Part shown: positions 46,401-58,043 of the stretch, piece by piece
How positions within the stretch are numbered: position 1 is the first letter of the stretch
Layout of the letters: every line of letters starts with the position of its first letter
Origin: Adiantum capillus-veneris
Lineage: Eukaryota; Streptophyta; Polypodiopsida; Polypodiales; Pteridaceae
DNA: 64,000 nucleotides
Direction of reading: 5' to 3'
NCBI GenBank assembly: GCA_014529385.2
Contig: CM043953.1
Span: 107,576,549 to 107,640,548, forward strand
Notes under the pieces: model-generated
What the model saw: the letters and a program-made list of their open reading frames with translations, nothing else
What the model was told of the DNA's origin: nothing
Databases searched by the model: none
Program-made: the position numbers and the translations under genes

Positions 46401-47176
46401 TGGTGGACCTTGTATCACAATCTTAATCCATTACAAAACAGTATATGAAACAATAACATAGGAATCTTGATTTGAAGGTCAAGCAATTAGGTTCCAAATG
46501 CACATAATAATATATTTTCCACCCATAAGAAAAGAAAGTTAAATATATTATTACCAAATTGACAAAGGTAACGTCCAAGAATTCTAGCTTTGCATCTTGT
46601 TAGATCTAAATCTTCATCAAGGTGACATGCATGTATACATCAACTTTCAAGCCATTCAAGAATACATGCACTTAGATTCCATAGTTTTCTTTTCAAAGTC
46701 TTTTAGGTTCTAAAACTCTTTCACATAAAGTATGTAATGATAAAATTCTTGAAGCAAACATTTGTGCCCAAGAAAAGGATCCCTCTCACATATTTAAAGT
46801 CCATGAATTCTCTGATCCACACTTACAAGTTTTATTTTGACATCAAACATCAATTCTCTCCTAGTTACAAATAAATGCAACCTCGATATGAATTGACAAA
46901 AAATGAATTTCTTTTACTATATGACCCAACATAGGCCCCAATCAAATAAAAAATGAGTCCCCAAAAATTTGGGTGCACTCTAGCAATACATCAGAGTCCC
47001 CTTACAATAGGATGCACTCCAATAGTACATTGAAGTCCCCTTAGAGTAGCGTGCACTCCATTGAAGTGTTCATAAAATTGACACACCTTTGTTTTTTCTT
47101 TTTAAGACTATATCAAATTATATAAATATTGAAAGATACACACTAGAATAAAAAAAGCATCTTATGGTATATTTAT
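46401..47176. other. Non-coding flank of the FCP1-like exon
   Basis: AT-rich, no gene. Two to three copies of a ~45-bp repeat with TGCACTCCA and AAGTCCCCTTA lie at 46970-47075. On the minus strand this is downstream of the stop codon at 47177, so it would hold the 3' UTR or an intron. Confidence 0.5.
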
Positions 47177-47608
47177 TCAATGCTTTCGTGTTGACAAGCA
47201 CACACGAAGGACATAATTTGTCTCAGAATCACTATATTGATTTACAATTGTGTTGTTTGTATAGACTCTCCTATCTCTTGCATACAACCATCCTACCAAC
47301 CATGGAATTATGGTTCTCTGCAAGAAGTTTTGAAGTTGCTCGGAAGTTTTCCTCCACATCTTTGGAAATATAAGATATGTCCCTGGCATGTTCCACATCA
47401 CCCTATATGGAGTGTCATCAAAAATTAAGGTATTGTTTGCATCCAAATCCTCAAATATCTTCCAAATATCACTCAAATTTTTGTGATAAACCCTTGTAAA
47501 TCCTAACATGATATTTGGATTTTGGCAATTTTTGTTACTCATAAACACCTTGAACTTGGTATACTGCTCAGGAAAACATTTTTGTGTGATGCATTGCACC
47601 CTTGTTAA

Positions 47609-47800
47609 TGTTGGGGTATAAAGCCCAATGTGGTCGCCCAGGTAAGTGGGCGGGCCGCCAGGTATGTACACATATTCTTTTGTTAAAACCTAATAAGAAC
47701 TCACTATGCTCTACACATTACAGTAGAGCGAGTTCACCATATCGTTGTGCTCTTCTTCTCGCACTCTCTCTCGCGTCGCACTTCCGCTCATACTCCTTCA
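47609..47800 (+). repeat. Copia F 5' LTR (192 bp)
   Basis: TGTTGGGGTATAAAGCCC to CATACTCCTTCA. Confidence 0.96.
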
Positions 47801-47802
47801 AC

Positions 47803-47814
47803 TGGTATCAGAGC
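47803..47814 (+). promoter_or_regulatory. Copia F primer-binding site
   Basis: TGGTATCAGAGC, an exact initiator-Met-tRNA site, two bases inside the LTR. Confidence 0.95.
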
Positions 47815-48902
47815 TCAGATCGAGGCTCGGGGCAGCACTGCAGGAGGCTAGAGTCACCAACTCAGATTGGAGTGAAATTCTACAGGCAAAGACACGGACC
47901 CAAATCTCGTGGGCCGTTCGACAGGCAAAGACACGGCCCCAAATCTCATTCTGAGGTCATCTCGGCCACCGTTCGGCTTCGACAAAGGTCTGCGCAGGCC
48001 ATTTTTGACTACCTGGTCTCGACGGGTGCAGATCCGACTCTGCAAATTTGGGGTTTTCGGCCTACGACTGCAGATGCTGAGGATATCGACACTCCCAGAG
48101 TGTTGATTTGTGGCTGTCTACACATCGAAGGACGGCTCACAGTTCTTGGAGGCGTGTCACATACGACACGGGCGCATCTACACATAGACAGTAGGCGACA
48201 TCCACTAGTTCATCAGGTAGCTTGTGTTTGCTGCTTGATATTCCAGATTTCATCCTGAAATTGCAGGTACTTCCACATGGGATGTATTGTCAGAGATGAT
48301 GTATGTCTGTTGAAGGTTTTCTGGCTGTGAGTCACGCAGCAAACAACCGCCGCAGCGCTTACAGCATACAGTGGGAAATTTGTGGATGTGTGACTTTGTG
48401 GGAAGTCTATGTATTGTCAGATTTACTACAACCTTTGTTGAGGGTCGAGGGAGGTTTTATTGAGCTGGGGGATTCTCGAATGTTGAGATCCTTTCGGGGA
48501 TACAGGTCTTGGAGCGATCCCTCGAGCACCCTTAGATAGGCAGCTAGGATGTATTGACTGTGAGTTAGACAGTTGGGATTGCATCTTTGCTTTACTGTCG
48601 TTGAGGCATTGTCGCAGTCTATGCTTACAGGACAGTGACAGGACAGTCAGAGACAGTACAGGTGCAGGACAGGTTTACCCACAGCTTACAGTGTCAGAGA
48701 GACAGTGTTTTTGAGCTTTTTTTTTTTTTGGTCTGTTTTTAGTACACCATAGCCATTTTACAAAGGAGACTCTGCCCAAATTTCTGCAGAATCTGAAGCT
48801 TTCTTGGTTCATTTGACAGGTTGATATTGGTTCAGAGGTCAGTTTACAAGGGAAACTCTGCCGGATTTTTCCCAGGAAAGTAAACTATTGTGAAGCGTAG
48901 CT
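47815..48902 (+). other. Copia F leader
   Basis: 1.1 kb untranslated leader before the gag ATG. A 39-bp direct repeat beginning ACAGGCAAAGACACGG lies at about 47881-47957. A 218-codon open frame starting in the LTR is considered chance. Confidence 0.6.
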
Positions 48903-51475
48903 ATGGCTGGATCACAGGACACTGCTCTTTACAATATCAAGAAGCTGGATGGAACCAATTTCCCATTGTGGAAGAAGCAGATTTGGCACGTGTTGGTACA
49001 AAAGAAGCAGATAAAACCTATAAAGCTCAAGGGGATAAAACCAGAAGATATGGACGAAGATGAATGGAGCAAAATGGATGAATTGGCACTTTCTACCATT
49101 ATGCTGACTTTGGTAGAAAGCATTTACTTCAATGTAGCAGACGAGATGTTAGCTTATCAAGCATGGTTAAAGCTGAGTGATCTTTATGAGAAGCAGAGTG
49201 CAGCTTCATAGGTATATTGGCTTAATAAGCTTGTTGACTTGAAGATGAAAGAAGGGACACCTATGTCCAATCATCTGAATGAATTCAACACAATCTATAG
49301 TCAGTTGTCAGTTCAAGGTGTCAAGTTTGATGAACCTGTTAGAGCTATGTTCCTGTTGATCACATTACCGGAAAGTTGGGACACTTTTCGCACAGCTTTG
49401 AGTAATTCTGCACCTCCAGATGGTTTCAACATAGCAGGTGTAGAAGGAAGTCTGCTTACTGAAGAAACCAATAGAAAGACAATGGACAAAGGCAAAGGAA
49501 CAGCCTTAGTTGTCAGGGGAAGGACCAAAGAAAAGTACAAAGGTGGAAAGAGGAATCAGTCTCGTAGCAAGTCCCGCAGTGCTAAAGGCAAGAGTGACAT
49601 AGAATTCTACCATTGTGGCAAGAAGGGTCACATGAAAAGAGACTGCAGAGAATGGAAAGGAGAAAAAGGCAAAGAGAAATCTGAAGACCATGGTGAGAAG
49701 AACAAGTCCTCAGTGAAGATTCAAGAAATAAATGTGACAAACATTGTTGCAAAGGATGACAGTCTAGTGTCAGGAGACATCTACTTCTTGAAGAATACAA
49801 TGGACTCAGCTCTTCTTACAGCATCTGATAGAAATGCACTGAGTGACTGGATTATAGACTCAGGGCCATCACTTCATGTGTCTCCAAACAAGGAGTGGTT
49901 TACTTCTTATGTGACCACTAAAGATCATGTTCGGCTAGGCAATGGGCAGACATGTGAGATCTTAGGTGTCGGAGATGTTCAATTGAAGTTTCAGAATGGC
50001 TCTTCTTTCACGCTGAAGAATGTGAGACATGTTCCCACAATTACAAAGAGCTTGATCAACACAGGTTTACTTGATGATGCTGGCTACGTCACCACTTTTG
50101 GACAGAACATGTGGAAGATATCCAAGGGTTCTATGACAGTAGCACATGGAGTAAAGTCTGGAGGACTTTACATGATTTATGTATCAAATGTCTCTAAAAC
50201 TGTAATCAATGTAACCGAGCAGCCGAACGTTTCTTTGTGACATAGCCGGTTAGGACATATGTCCAAGAAGGGAATAGAAATCTTGTCTCGTTCTGGTTAT
50301 TTGCCTGGATTTTCATTTAATGATTTTGAATTCTGTGAACATTGTCTGTATGGTAAGCAAACACAGCAGCCACATAAGCATAGAAGCAGTAGAAGAGATA
50401 CACAGTTGGCACTTGTTCATAGTGATTTGTGTGGACCTATGCCTAACCTATCTCTAGGGGGAGCTTCTTACTTTATGACATTTATAGATGATTACTCGAG
50501 GAAAGTATGGGTTTACTTTCTCAAGCACAAGGATGAAGCGTTTAGTGTTTTCAAAACGTTTGTGACATTTGTGGAGAATCAGAGTGGCAAGAAGCTTAAA
50601 TGCTTACGCACTGACAATGGTGGAGAGTATGTTTCAAAGGCCTTTCAGTACTTTTGTGAGTCAAAAGGTATAAAACGTGAACTTACTGCTCCTTACAATC
50701 CTCCTCAAAATGGTGTTGCTGAGAGGATGAATAGGACCATACAAGAGAAGGTCAGAAGTATGTTGTCTAATGCACAGCTGCCAAATGGGTTTTGGGCTGA
50801 AGCTGTATCAACAGCTTTTCATCTTGTAAATAGATCTCCCAGCAAGGTTTTGCAGAAGGATTCAGTGCCAGAGATGGTATGGTCAGGCAAAATGCCCTCA
50901 TACAAGCATCTCAGAGTCTTTGGCTGTGAGGCATATACTCACGTTCCAAAAGAATTTAGGAACAAACTTGAGCCAAAGAGTAGAAAGTGCATCTTTCTAG
51001 GCTATGGTAATTCTGGTGAGATGGGGTACAGACTTTGGGATCCCGAATCCAGAAAGGTTGTCCGCAGCAATGATGTTCACTTTAATGAATCCAAATATCA
51101 TTCTAAACTAGAGAGGGTTGAGGAGATTAGAAGAGTTGTCTTCCAAGAAGATGGACCTGCACGTGCAAGACAAAATGTCAGGACTCAAGAGGAGCAAGGA
51201 CAGGATAGAGTGGAACCACAGGTTGTGGCTGAGCCTGAGCCACCTATTGTGCGTAGATGTGGACGTGTCATGTGACCTCTTGATAGGTTTTTTCCATCTA
51301 TGAACTATGTCATGTTGACTGATTGCAATGAGCCTTCATGTTACAAGGAAGCAGTGCAAATGAAGGACTCCGGGAATTGGCAATTGGCCATGCGGTCAGA
51401 GATGACAGCTCTACATAAAAACAAGACATGGAAGCTAGTTAAATTACCACAAGGCAAAGGCTCTACCTTGTAAAT
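48903..51475 (+). pseudogene. Copia F gag, protease and integrase
   Basis: Frame from ATG 48903 (MAGSQDTALYNIKKLDGTNF). The gag UBN2 core is interrupted by TAG 49209. A zinc knuckle near 49600 reads FYHCGKKGHMKRDC, its first Cys replaced by Phe. The protease has WIIDSGPSLHVSP (active site DSG). The pre-integrase block WKISKGSMTVAHGVKSGGLY is followed by TGA 50238, probably from a Trp codon. The integrase has HSDLCGPMP, LRTDNGGEYVS and NGVAERMNRTIQE, so its DDE triad is intact. A TGA at 51273 and a frameshift near 51465 separate it from the RT. All parts up to that frameshift share one frame. Confidence 0.95.
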
Positions 51476-52882
51476 GGGTTTACAGGTATAAGATCACCGC
51501 TCATGATAGTCAGCCAAAGTACAAAGCAAGGCTTGTTGCCAAGGGCTTTAAGCAAGAACAAGGCATTGACTTTGATGAAGTCTTCTCTTCGGTGGTCAAG
51601 ATGACTACATTGAGATGCTTTCTTGCATTGGTTGCCATATTAGATTTGGTGTTGCACCAAATGGATGTCAAGACAGCGTTCTTGCATGGTGATTTAGATG
51701 TGGAAATTTACATGCAGCAGCCAGAATGGTTTGTTGAGAAAGGCAAGGAAGATTGGGTATGCCAGTTGTTAAAGAGTCTTTATGGCTTAAAACAATCACC
51801 GAGGGCACGGTACCATAAATTCCACAAGTTTATGCTTTCTCAAGGCTACAAACGTAGTGAGTTCGATCACTGTCTATATACAAAGAAGGCTAAGGATGGC
51901 AGTTGGCTGATCCTTATTTTTTATGTGGATGACATGTTGATTGCTGGCAAGCACTTGGAAAAAAATTTTAGCTTTGAAGTCAAAGATGGCAAAATCGTTT
52001 GACATGAAAGACATGGGTGAGGCAAGTCATATACTTGGTATGCGCATTGAGAGAGACAGATCAAAGAAGTTGATTTGGTTATCTCAAACAGAGTATATTG
52101 ACAAGGTTTTGCAACGTTTCAATATGGAGAAGGGAAAGGCACTGAGTGTTCCATTGCCACCATATGTGAAACTTAGCAAACAAGATTGTCCTATGTCTGA
52201 GGAAGAACAGGCTGAAATGGATAAGATTCCATATGCGTCTGCAATGGGTAGTTTGATGTATGCAATGATTGCTACTCGCCCAGACATTGCATTTGCAGTG
52301 GGAGTAGTAAGTCGATACATGTCAAACCCAGGCAAGAAACATTGGGAGGCAGTGAAAGGAATATTGAGATACCTGAAAGCTACAAAGAGTATGCGTATAT
52401 GCTATGGGAGTCAGGAGCTAAGTGTAAAGGGTTTTACAGACTCAGATTATGCAGGTGACTTAGACAACCGAAGGTCTACGTCAGGGTATGTCTTTACATT
52501 GGCTGGTGGAGCAGTATCATGGCGTTCTAGATTACAAGATTGTGTTACTCAGTCTACTACAGAGGCTGAATATGTTGCAGCATCAGAGGCATGCAAAGAA
52601 TCAATTTGGCTTAATCGACTAGTAACAGATTTGGGAATCAAAGAAGAGATGCCTGTGTTATATTGTGATAGTCAAAGTGCTATACAATTGGCTCGCAATC
52701 CAGTTTATCACTCAAAGACAAAGCATGTGGATGTAAAGTATCATTTCATCAGGGAAATGCTCGAGGATAAGCAACTTCAGCTTGTCAAAGTTCACACCAC
52801 AGAAAATACTGCTGATCTACTTACAAAAGGACTTCCCTCAGAGAGCTTTGCGCATTTTCGCAAGCAGTTAGGTGTAGGGTAG
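51476..52882 (+). pseudogene. Copia F reverse transcriptase and RNase H
   Basis: The RT runs from about 51476 (ARLVAKGFKQEQGIDFDEVF, HQMDVKTAFLHGDLDVEIYM) to the catalytic YVDDM box at about 51922-51936. A frameshift near 51960 leads into MKDMGEASHILGMRIERD, TRPDIAFAVGVVSRYM and the RNase H domain with STTEAEYVAASEACKESIWL and TKHVDVKYHFIREML. It ends at TAG 52880. Apart from the frameshift the domains look complete. Confidence 0.95.
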
Positions 52883-52960
52883 TACATCACTTCTCTACAT
52901 CTCTTGTATATTAGCTTGTATAGTAGCTTCTCTCACACTTAAAGTACCACATTGGACTTT

Positions 52961-52971
52961 AAGTGGGAGGT
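52961..52971 (+). promoter_or_regulatory. Copia F polypurine tract
   Basis: AAGTGGGAGGT directly before the 3' LTR. Confidence 0.85.
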
Positions 52972-53163
52972 TGTTGGGGTCTAAAGCCCAATGTGGTCGC
53001 CCAGGTAAGTGGGCGGGCCGCCAGGTATGTACACATATTCTTTTGTTAAAACCTAATAAGAACTCACTATGCTCTACACATTACAGTAGAGCGAGTTCAC
53101 CATATCGTCGTGCTCTTCTTCTCACACTCTCTCTTGCGTCGCACTTTCGCTCGTACTCCTTCA
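52972..53163 (+). repeat. Copia F 3' LTR (192 bp)
   Basis: Same length and ends as the 5' LTR, with about six substitutions by eye, mostly C/T. Confidence 0.96.
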
Positions 53164-53512
53164 GTTAAGTTATAGCAACTCCATATCCATAGCTCAAAGT
53201 ATTCAGCACAAAAATCCAAAAAACTTTGTGCGTCTGGTCGCACCACATGATAAACTTCATCTTTATCCTCCACAAGTCGCATGTGTTGAGCCCAAGCTGG
53301 CATAGAATCTCCATGTTTCATTTCAATTGTCTTGAGAAGTAACCCCTCTAGATCCAAGATAAGTACTCTTTTGATGTCCTTGAAAGCAAGTGGTAGGTGA
53401 TAAGGAGGTGATTGATTCCTTGGACAAGGTCTTGGAGGAGGTTGGATGGGTAATTCAATAGTTTTCTTCAATTTATGCCAGCATATAGCCAATCCATTTT
53501 TCTGTAATGATT

Positions 53513-53900
53513 CTGAAATTAAAGAACAAGAACACTTAATGCAAACACAACAATAGACATGAGTTTTACATTGTCTACCCTAAGGTTTTATTAGATACCA
53601 AAATCCATCTATGACCTACTCATTAATAGAAAGAAAGTCAAATTAAAATCCAGACTCTTTTTTATGCTACACTCTCTCTTAGTCTCAATACCATGGAGTT
53701 CAACTAGACTTAAGTCAACTAATAACTACTAGTTGTTAAAGGTATGCTTGAAGTGCATAAGGCTTAACCAATGCTCTAGTGTAGAATGGGTATTTAGGTC
53801 TCAAGGTCTACCACTTATCCAAGCAAAAATCCATTTAGATATGGAAACCCAATTTTTCTTAATATTATGATATAGAGTGCACAAGTGGTGAATCTTGAGA
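53513..53900. other. Intron-like flank of the FCP1-like exon
   Basis: On the minus strand this precedes a good polypyrimidine-AG acceptor (53513-53525) and is AT-rich. One minus-orientation satellite word occurs near 53808. No exon recognised. Confidence 0.5.
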
Positions 53901-56900
53901 CCAAACCACTCATGCTACTAGGGATAATAGGTTGGACAAGTGGTGGACCTTGAATGTAAACCCCCCATGTACAAAGTATCATGGGTTTTGGGTATTTCAA
54001 TGGACTTTAGCATCTTGGAGACATGGTGGAGCTTACTTCTCAACATGTTTCAATGGAGCCTATCTTGGATAAATGGTGGAGCATCATTCTCTCCATGTTT
54101 CAATGGAGCCTAGCTTGGACAAGTGGTGGACCTTTGTTTCTCTCTATGTTTGAACAGATTTAGCTTAGACAAGTGGTGGACCTTGGAACAAAACCCCCAT
54201 GTAAAACATATCATGGACATTACAAGTGGTGAGAAAAGATACCATTCAATATATAACCTTATAGGTTGGACAAGTGGTGGACCTTAACACCCAATTATTC
54301 TTAATATAATGACATAGAGTGGACAAGTGGTGAATCTTGCGACCAAACCTACTAGGAAAAGTAGGTTGGACAAGTGGTGGGGACCTTGAATGCAAACCCC
54401 CCATGTACAAAATATCACTCATGCTACTAGGAATAATTTGGTATTAAGGTCCATGTTTCAATGGAGCCTAGCTTGTACAAGTGGTGGACCTTTGTTTGAC
54501 CTCTATGTTTCAATAGAATTAGCTTGGACAAGTGGTGAACCTTGGAACAAAACCCCCATGTAAAGCATGTCATGGGCATTACAAGTGGTGAGAAAAAATA
54601 CCATTCAAGGTATAACCTTATAGGCTGGACAAGTGGTGGACCTTAACACCCAATTCCTCTTAATATAATGACATAGAGTGGAAAAGTGGAATCGTGAGAC
54701 CAAACCTACTAGGGATAATAGGTTGGACAAGTGGTTGACCTTGAATGTAAATCCCCCATGTACAAAATATCATGGGTTTTGCATATTTCAATGGAGCCTA
54801 GCATCTTGGAGACATGGTAGAACTTACTTCTCTCCATGTTTTAATGGAGCCTATCTAGGAGAAATGATGGAGGTTCCTTCTCTCCATGTTTCAATGGAGC
54901 CTAGCTTGGACAAGTCATGGACCTTTGTTTCTCTCTATGTTTGAATATGGTTAGCTTGGACAAGTGGTGGATCTTGGAATGAAACTCCCATGTAAAACGT
55001 ATCATGGGCATTTCAAGTGGCGAGAAAGGATACCATTTAAGATATAACCTTATAGGTTGGACAAGTGGTGGACCTTAACACATTGTTCTTCTTAATATAA
55101 CGGCATAGAGTGTACAAGTGGTGAATCTTGAAACCAAACCACTCATGCTACTAGGGATAATAGGTTAAACAAGTGGTGGGCCTTGAAATAAAACCCCCTA
55201 GAGTGTTTCAATGGAGCCTAGCTTGGAGACATGGTGGAGCTTACTTCTCTCCATGTTTCAATGGAGCCTATCTTGGATAAATGGTGGAGCATCATTCTCT
55301 CCATGTTTCAATGGAGCCTAGCTTGGACAAGTGGTGGACCTTTGTTTCTCTCTATGTTTGAATAGAGTTATCTTGGAAAAGTGGTGGACCTTGGAACAAA
55401 ACCCCCATGTAAAACATATCATGGGAATTACAAGTGGTGAGAAAAAATACCATTCAATATATAACCTTATAGGTTGGACAAGTGGTGGACCTTAACACCC
55501 AATTATTCTTAATATAATGACATAGAGTGGACAAATGGTGAACTTGGGACCAAACCTACTAGGGAAAATAGGTTGGACAAGTGGTGGACCTTGAATGTAA
55601 ACCCCCCATGTACAAAATATCACTCATGCTACTAGGAATAATTTGGTATTAAGGTCCATGTTTCAATGCAGCCTATCTTGGAAAAGTTGTGAATCTTAAG
55701 ACCAAACCACTGATGATACTAGGTATAATAGGTTAGACAAGTGGTAGACCTTGAATGTAAACACCCAATGTATAAAATATCATGGTTTTAGGGTGTTACA
55801 ATGGAGCCTAGCATCTTGGAGACATGGTAGATCTTGATTCTTTCCATGTTTGAATGGAACCTATCTTGGAAAAATGATGGAGTTTACTTCTCTCTATGTT
55901 TCAATGGAGCCTAGCTTTGACAAGTGGTGAACCTTTGCTTCTCTCCATGTTTGAATAGAGTTAGCTTGGACAAGTGGTGGACCTTTGCTTCTCTCTATGT
56001 TTGAATAGAGTTAGCTTGGACAAGTGGTGGACCTTGGAATGAAACCCCCATGTAAAACATATCATGGGCATTTCAAGTGGTGAGAAAGGATACCATTTAA
56101 GATATAACCTTATAGGTTGGACAAGTGGTGGACCTAGATACATAGTTCTTCTTAATATAATGACATAGAGTGTACAAGTGGTGTATCTTGAGACCAAACC
56201 ACTCGTGCTACTAGGGATAATAGGTTAGACAAGCGGTGGGCCTTGAAATAAAACCCCCCATGTACAAAATAAAATGGGTTTAGGGTATTTAAATGGATCC
56301 TAGCTTGGAGACATGGTGGAGCTTGCTTCTCTCCATGTTTCAATGAAGCCTATCTTGGAGAAATGGTGGAGGATCCTTCTCTCCATGTTTCAATATAGCC
56401 TAGCTTGGACAAGTGGTGGACCTTTAGTTCTCTCTATGTTTCAATAGAGTTAGCTTGGACAAGTGGCGGACATTGAAACAAAACCCCCATGTAAAACATA
56501 TCATGGGTAGTTCAAGTTGTGAGAAAAAATACCATTTAAAATATAACCTTATAGGTTGGACAAGTGGTGGACCTTAACACCCAATCCTTTTTAATACAAT
56601 GACATAGAGTGGACAAGTGGTGAATCTTGAGATCAAACCTATCAAGCTACTAGGGATACTAGGTTGGACAAGTGGTGGACCTTGAATGTACATCCCCTAT
56701 GTACAAAATATCATGGGTTTAGGGTGTTTCAATGGAGTCTAGCATATTGGAGACATGGTGGAGCTTGCTTCTCTCCATGTTTCAAGAGGTGGACCTTCAA
56801 TTATTTTCCCATACCTAGTTTAGACAACCCATACACTTTGCAACTCTAAAGGTTGGACGAGTAGTGGAGCTTTGTTTATTTCCATGTTTTAATGAATCCT

Positions 56901-57290
56901 AGCTTGGACAAGTGGTGGACCTTGGAAAAAAGTCCCCCCTGTACAACATAGCTAAGTTTTTTCATGTTTTAATGGAAGAGAGCTTCGACAAATGGTGGAG
57001 CTTGCTTATCTCCATGTGGATTTTAGAACTAGCTTGGACAAGTGGTGGAGCTTTGCTTTTCTACTCTTCATAATACAATGATGTATAGGTTGGTTACATG
57101 GTGAATCTTAAGGCCAAACCTCTCATCTTACTAGAGATGATAGGTTGGACAAGTGGTCAACCTTCTATCATTTCTACATGCCTATAATTAGACAATTAGT
57201 AGAACTAGCATCTTTCTATGTTGTCTAGAGCTGAGCTTGGACAAGTAGTGGACCTTGCTACTCTCTTCCCTTGGTTTATTAGTTTGAAGA
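53901..57290 (+). repeat. Satellite-like array, plus orientation (block 2)
   Basis: More than forty diverged copies of CTTGGACAAGTGGTGGACCT interleaved with CTCCATGTTTCAATGGAGCC, CCCCCATGTACAAAATATCA and CATTCAATATATAACCTTAT. The sentence around ATAGGTTGGACAAGTGG followed by ACCTTAACACCCAATT recurs near 54270, 54620, 55055, 55480, 56110 and 56550, showing a higher-order unit of 350-630 bp. Small open frames on both strands within it are not genes. Confidence 0.93.
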
Positions 57291-58043
57291 CTCATTATAT
57301 ATACTTGCTTAGATCTATATACTTACTCATTAGTTAGGTTACAAGTAGGTATGTAATTTGTTAGCCTCAAGGGACTTTGAATATTGAATAGTAAGAAAGT
57401 CAAGTGCTGGTTTGAAGATCTTTTTCTTATTTAAACTAGACTCTAACTCAATAATAAGTTTCTTAAGTTCCACGAATTGTCCTATCTAGGCTCCAAAAGA
57501 GTCTTAATTGGTTTGTGCTAGATTCTAATTCCTTGATGGGGTAGAATCCTAGAAAAATGAGACACTATAAGTTTTACCTTAGCTCAAATGGATTTTCACT
57601 TAAACTAGACTGCAATTTGGCACTCTAGTATCTTTGTCTCGATGGAGTTTAACACTAGATACATAGTAGTGATATTTAAGCTTCATGTCTCTTCACTTGA
57701 TCGAGATATGAGACCATACTTTCAAGGTCACCACTTGTCTTACCTAAAGACCAATGTGAGACATGGGAGCAAGAAAGCCATCCGATATTGTTTTAAGGAC
57801 TATTACATAGACAATCAATTACTTAATTAAAGTAAAAAGACTTGGATCTTTCACAATTAATAACTTAAGTAAAGCCAAAAAGACTTGGATCTTTGACAGT
57901 TTTTTTCAAACTAAAAAAGCACAATCTCATGCTAACAAAACTATAAATCACAATTGAAAGTTTTGAACAAGAAAAATATCAGCAATCTAATAAGAAGGAT
58001 AATTTTCATTTCATTTGATGATTACAAATTAAAATAAAGTCTC
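57291..58043. other. Spacer without a gene
   Basis: AT-rich sequence between the array and the stop codon of the FCP1-like gene at 58044 (minus strand); it would hold its 3' UTR. A short repeat, AAAAAGACTTGGATCTTT, occurs at about 57834 and 57876. Confidence 0.5.

Larger units (their letters stand above)
47609..53163 (+). mobile_element. Copia F: complete Ty1/copia element with target duplication
   Basis: 5555 bp with 192-bp LTRs (47609-47800 and 52972-53163), Met-tRNA primer site, gag-pol and polypurine tract. GTTAA flanks it on both sides (47604-47608 and 53164-53168). The LTRs differ at about six positions, roughly 3%, so the insertion is moderately recent. Three premature stops and two frameshifts inactivate the polyprotein. 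Confidence 0.97.
47177..53512 (-). pseudogene. FCP1-like phosphatase exon 2, split by copia F
   Basis: Minus-strand exon starting after a splice acceptor (TTTAATTTCAG at 53513) and ending in TGA at 47177. The first half (53512-53164) has a Pro-rich stretch, then RVLILDLEGLLLKTIE, VYHVVRPDAQSFLDFCAEYF and ELWIWSCYN. The second half (47608-47177) has NTLIFDDTPYRVMWNMPGTY. Both halves match the FCP1/NIF family of HAD phosphatases. The catalytic DxDx reads DLEG, so the second Asp is Glu. Copia F lies exactly between the halves. With one copy of its 5-bp duplication removed the two halves are in one frame with no stop, so the gene was intact at this exon before insertion. The upstream exon was not found. 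Confidence 0.85.

Noticed and set aside
47602-48258. 218-codon frame starting in the copia F 5' LTR
   Set aside because: It spans the LTR end and primer site, has no copia gag features, and the true gag ATG is at 48903.
53901-57290. Numerous 60-90-codon frames in the satellite array
   Set aside because: They occur on both strands, restate the satellite words and end at random; no protein-level conservation beyond the DNA repeat.
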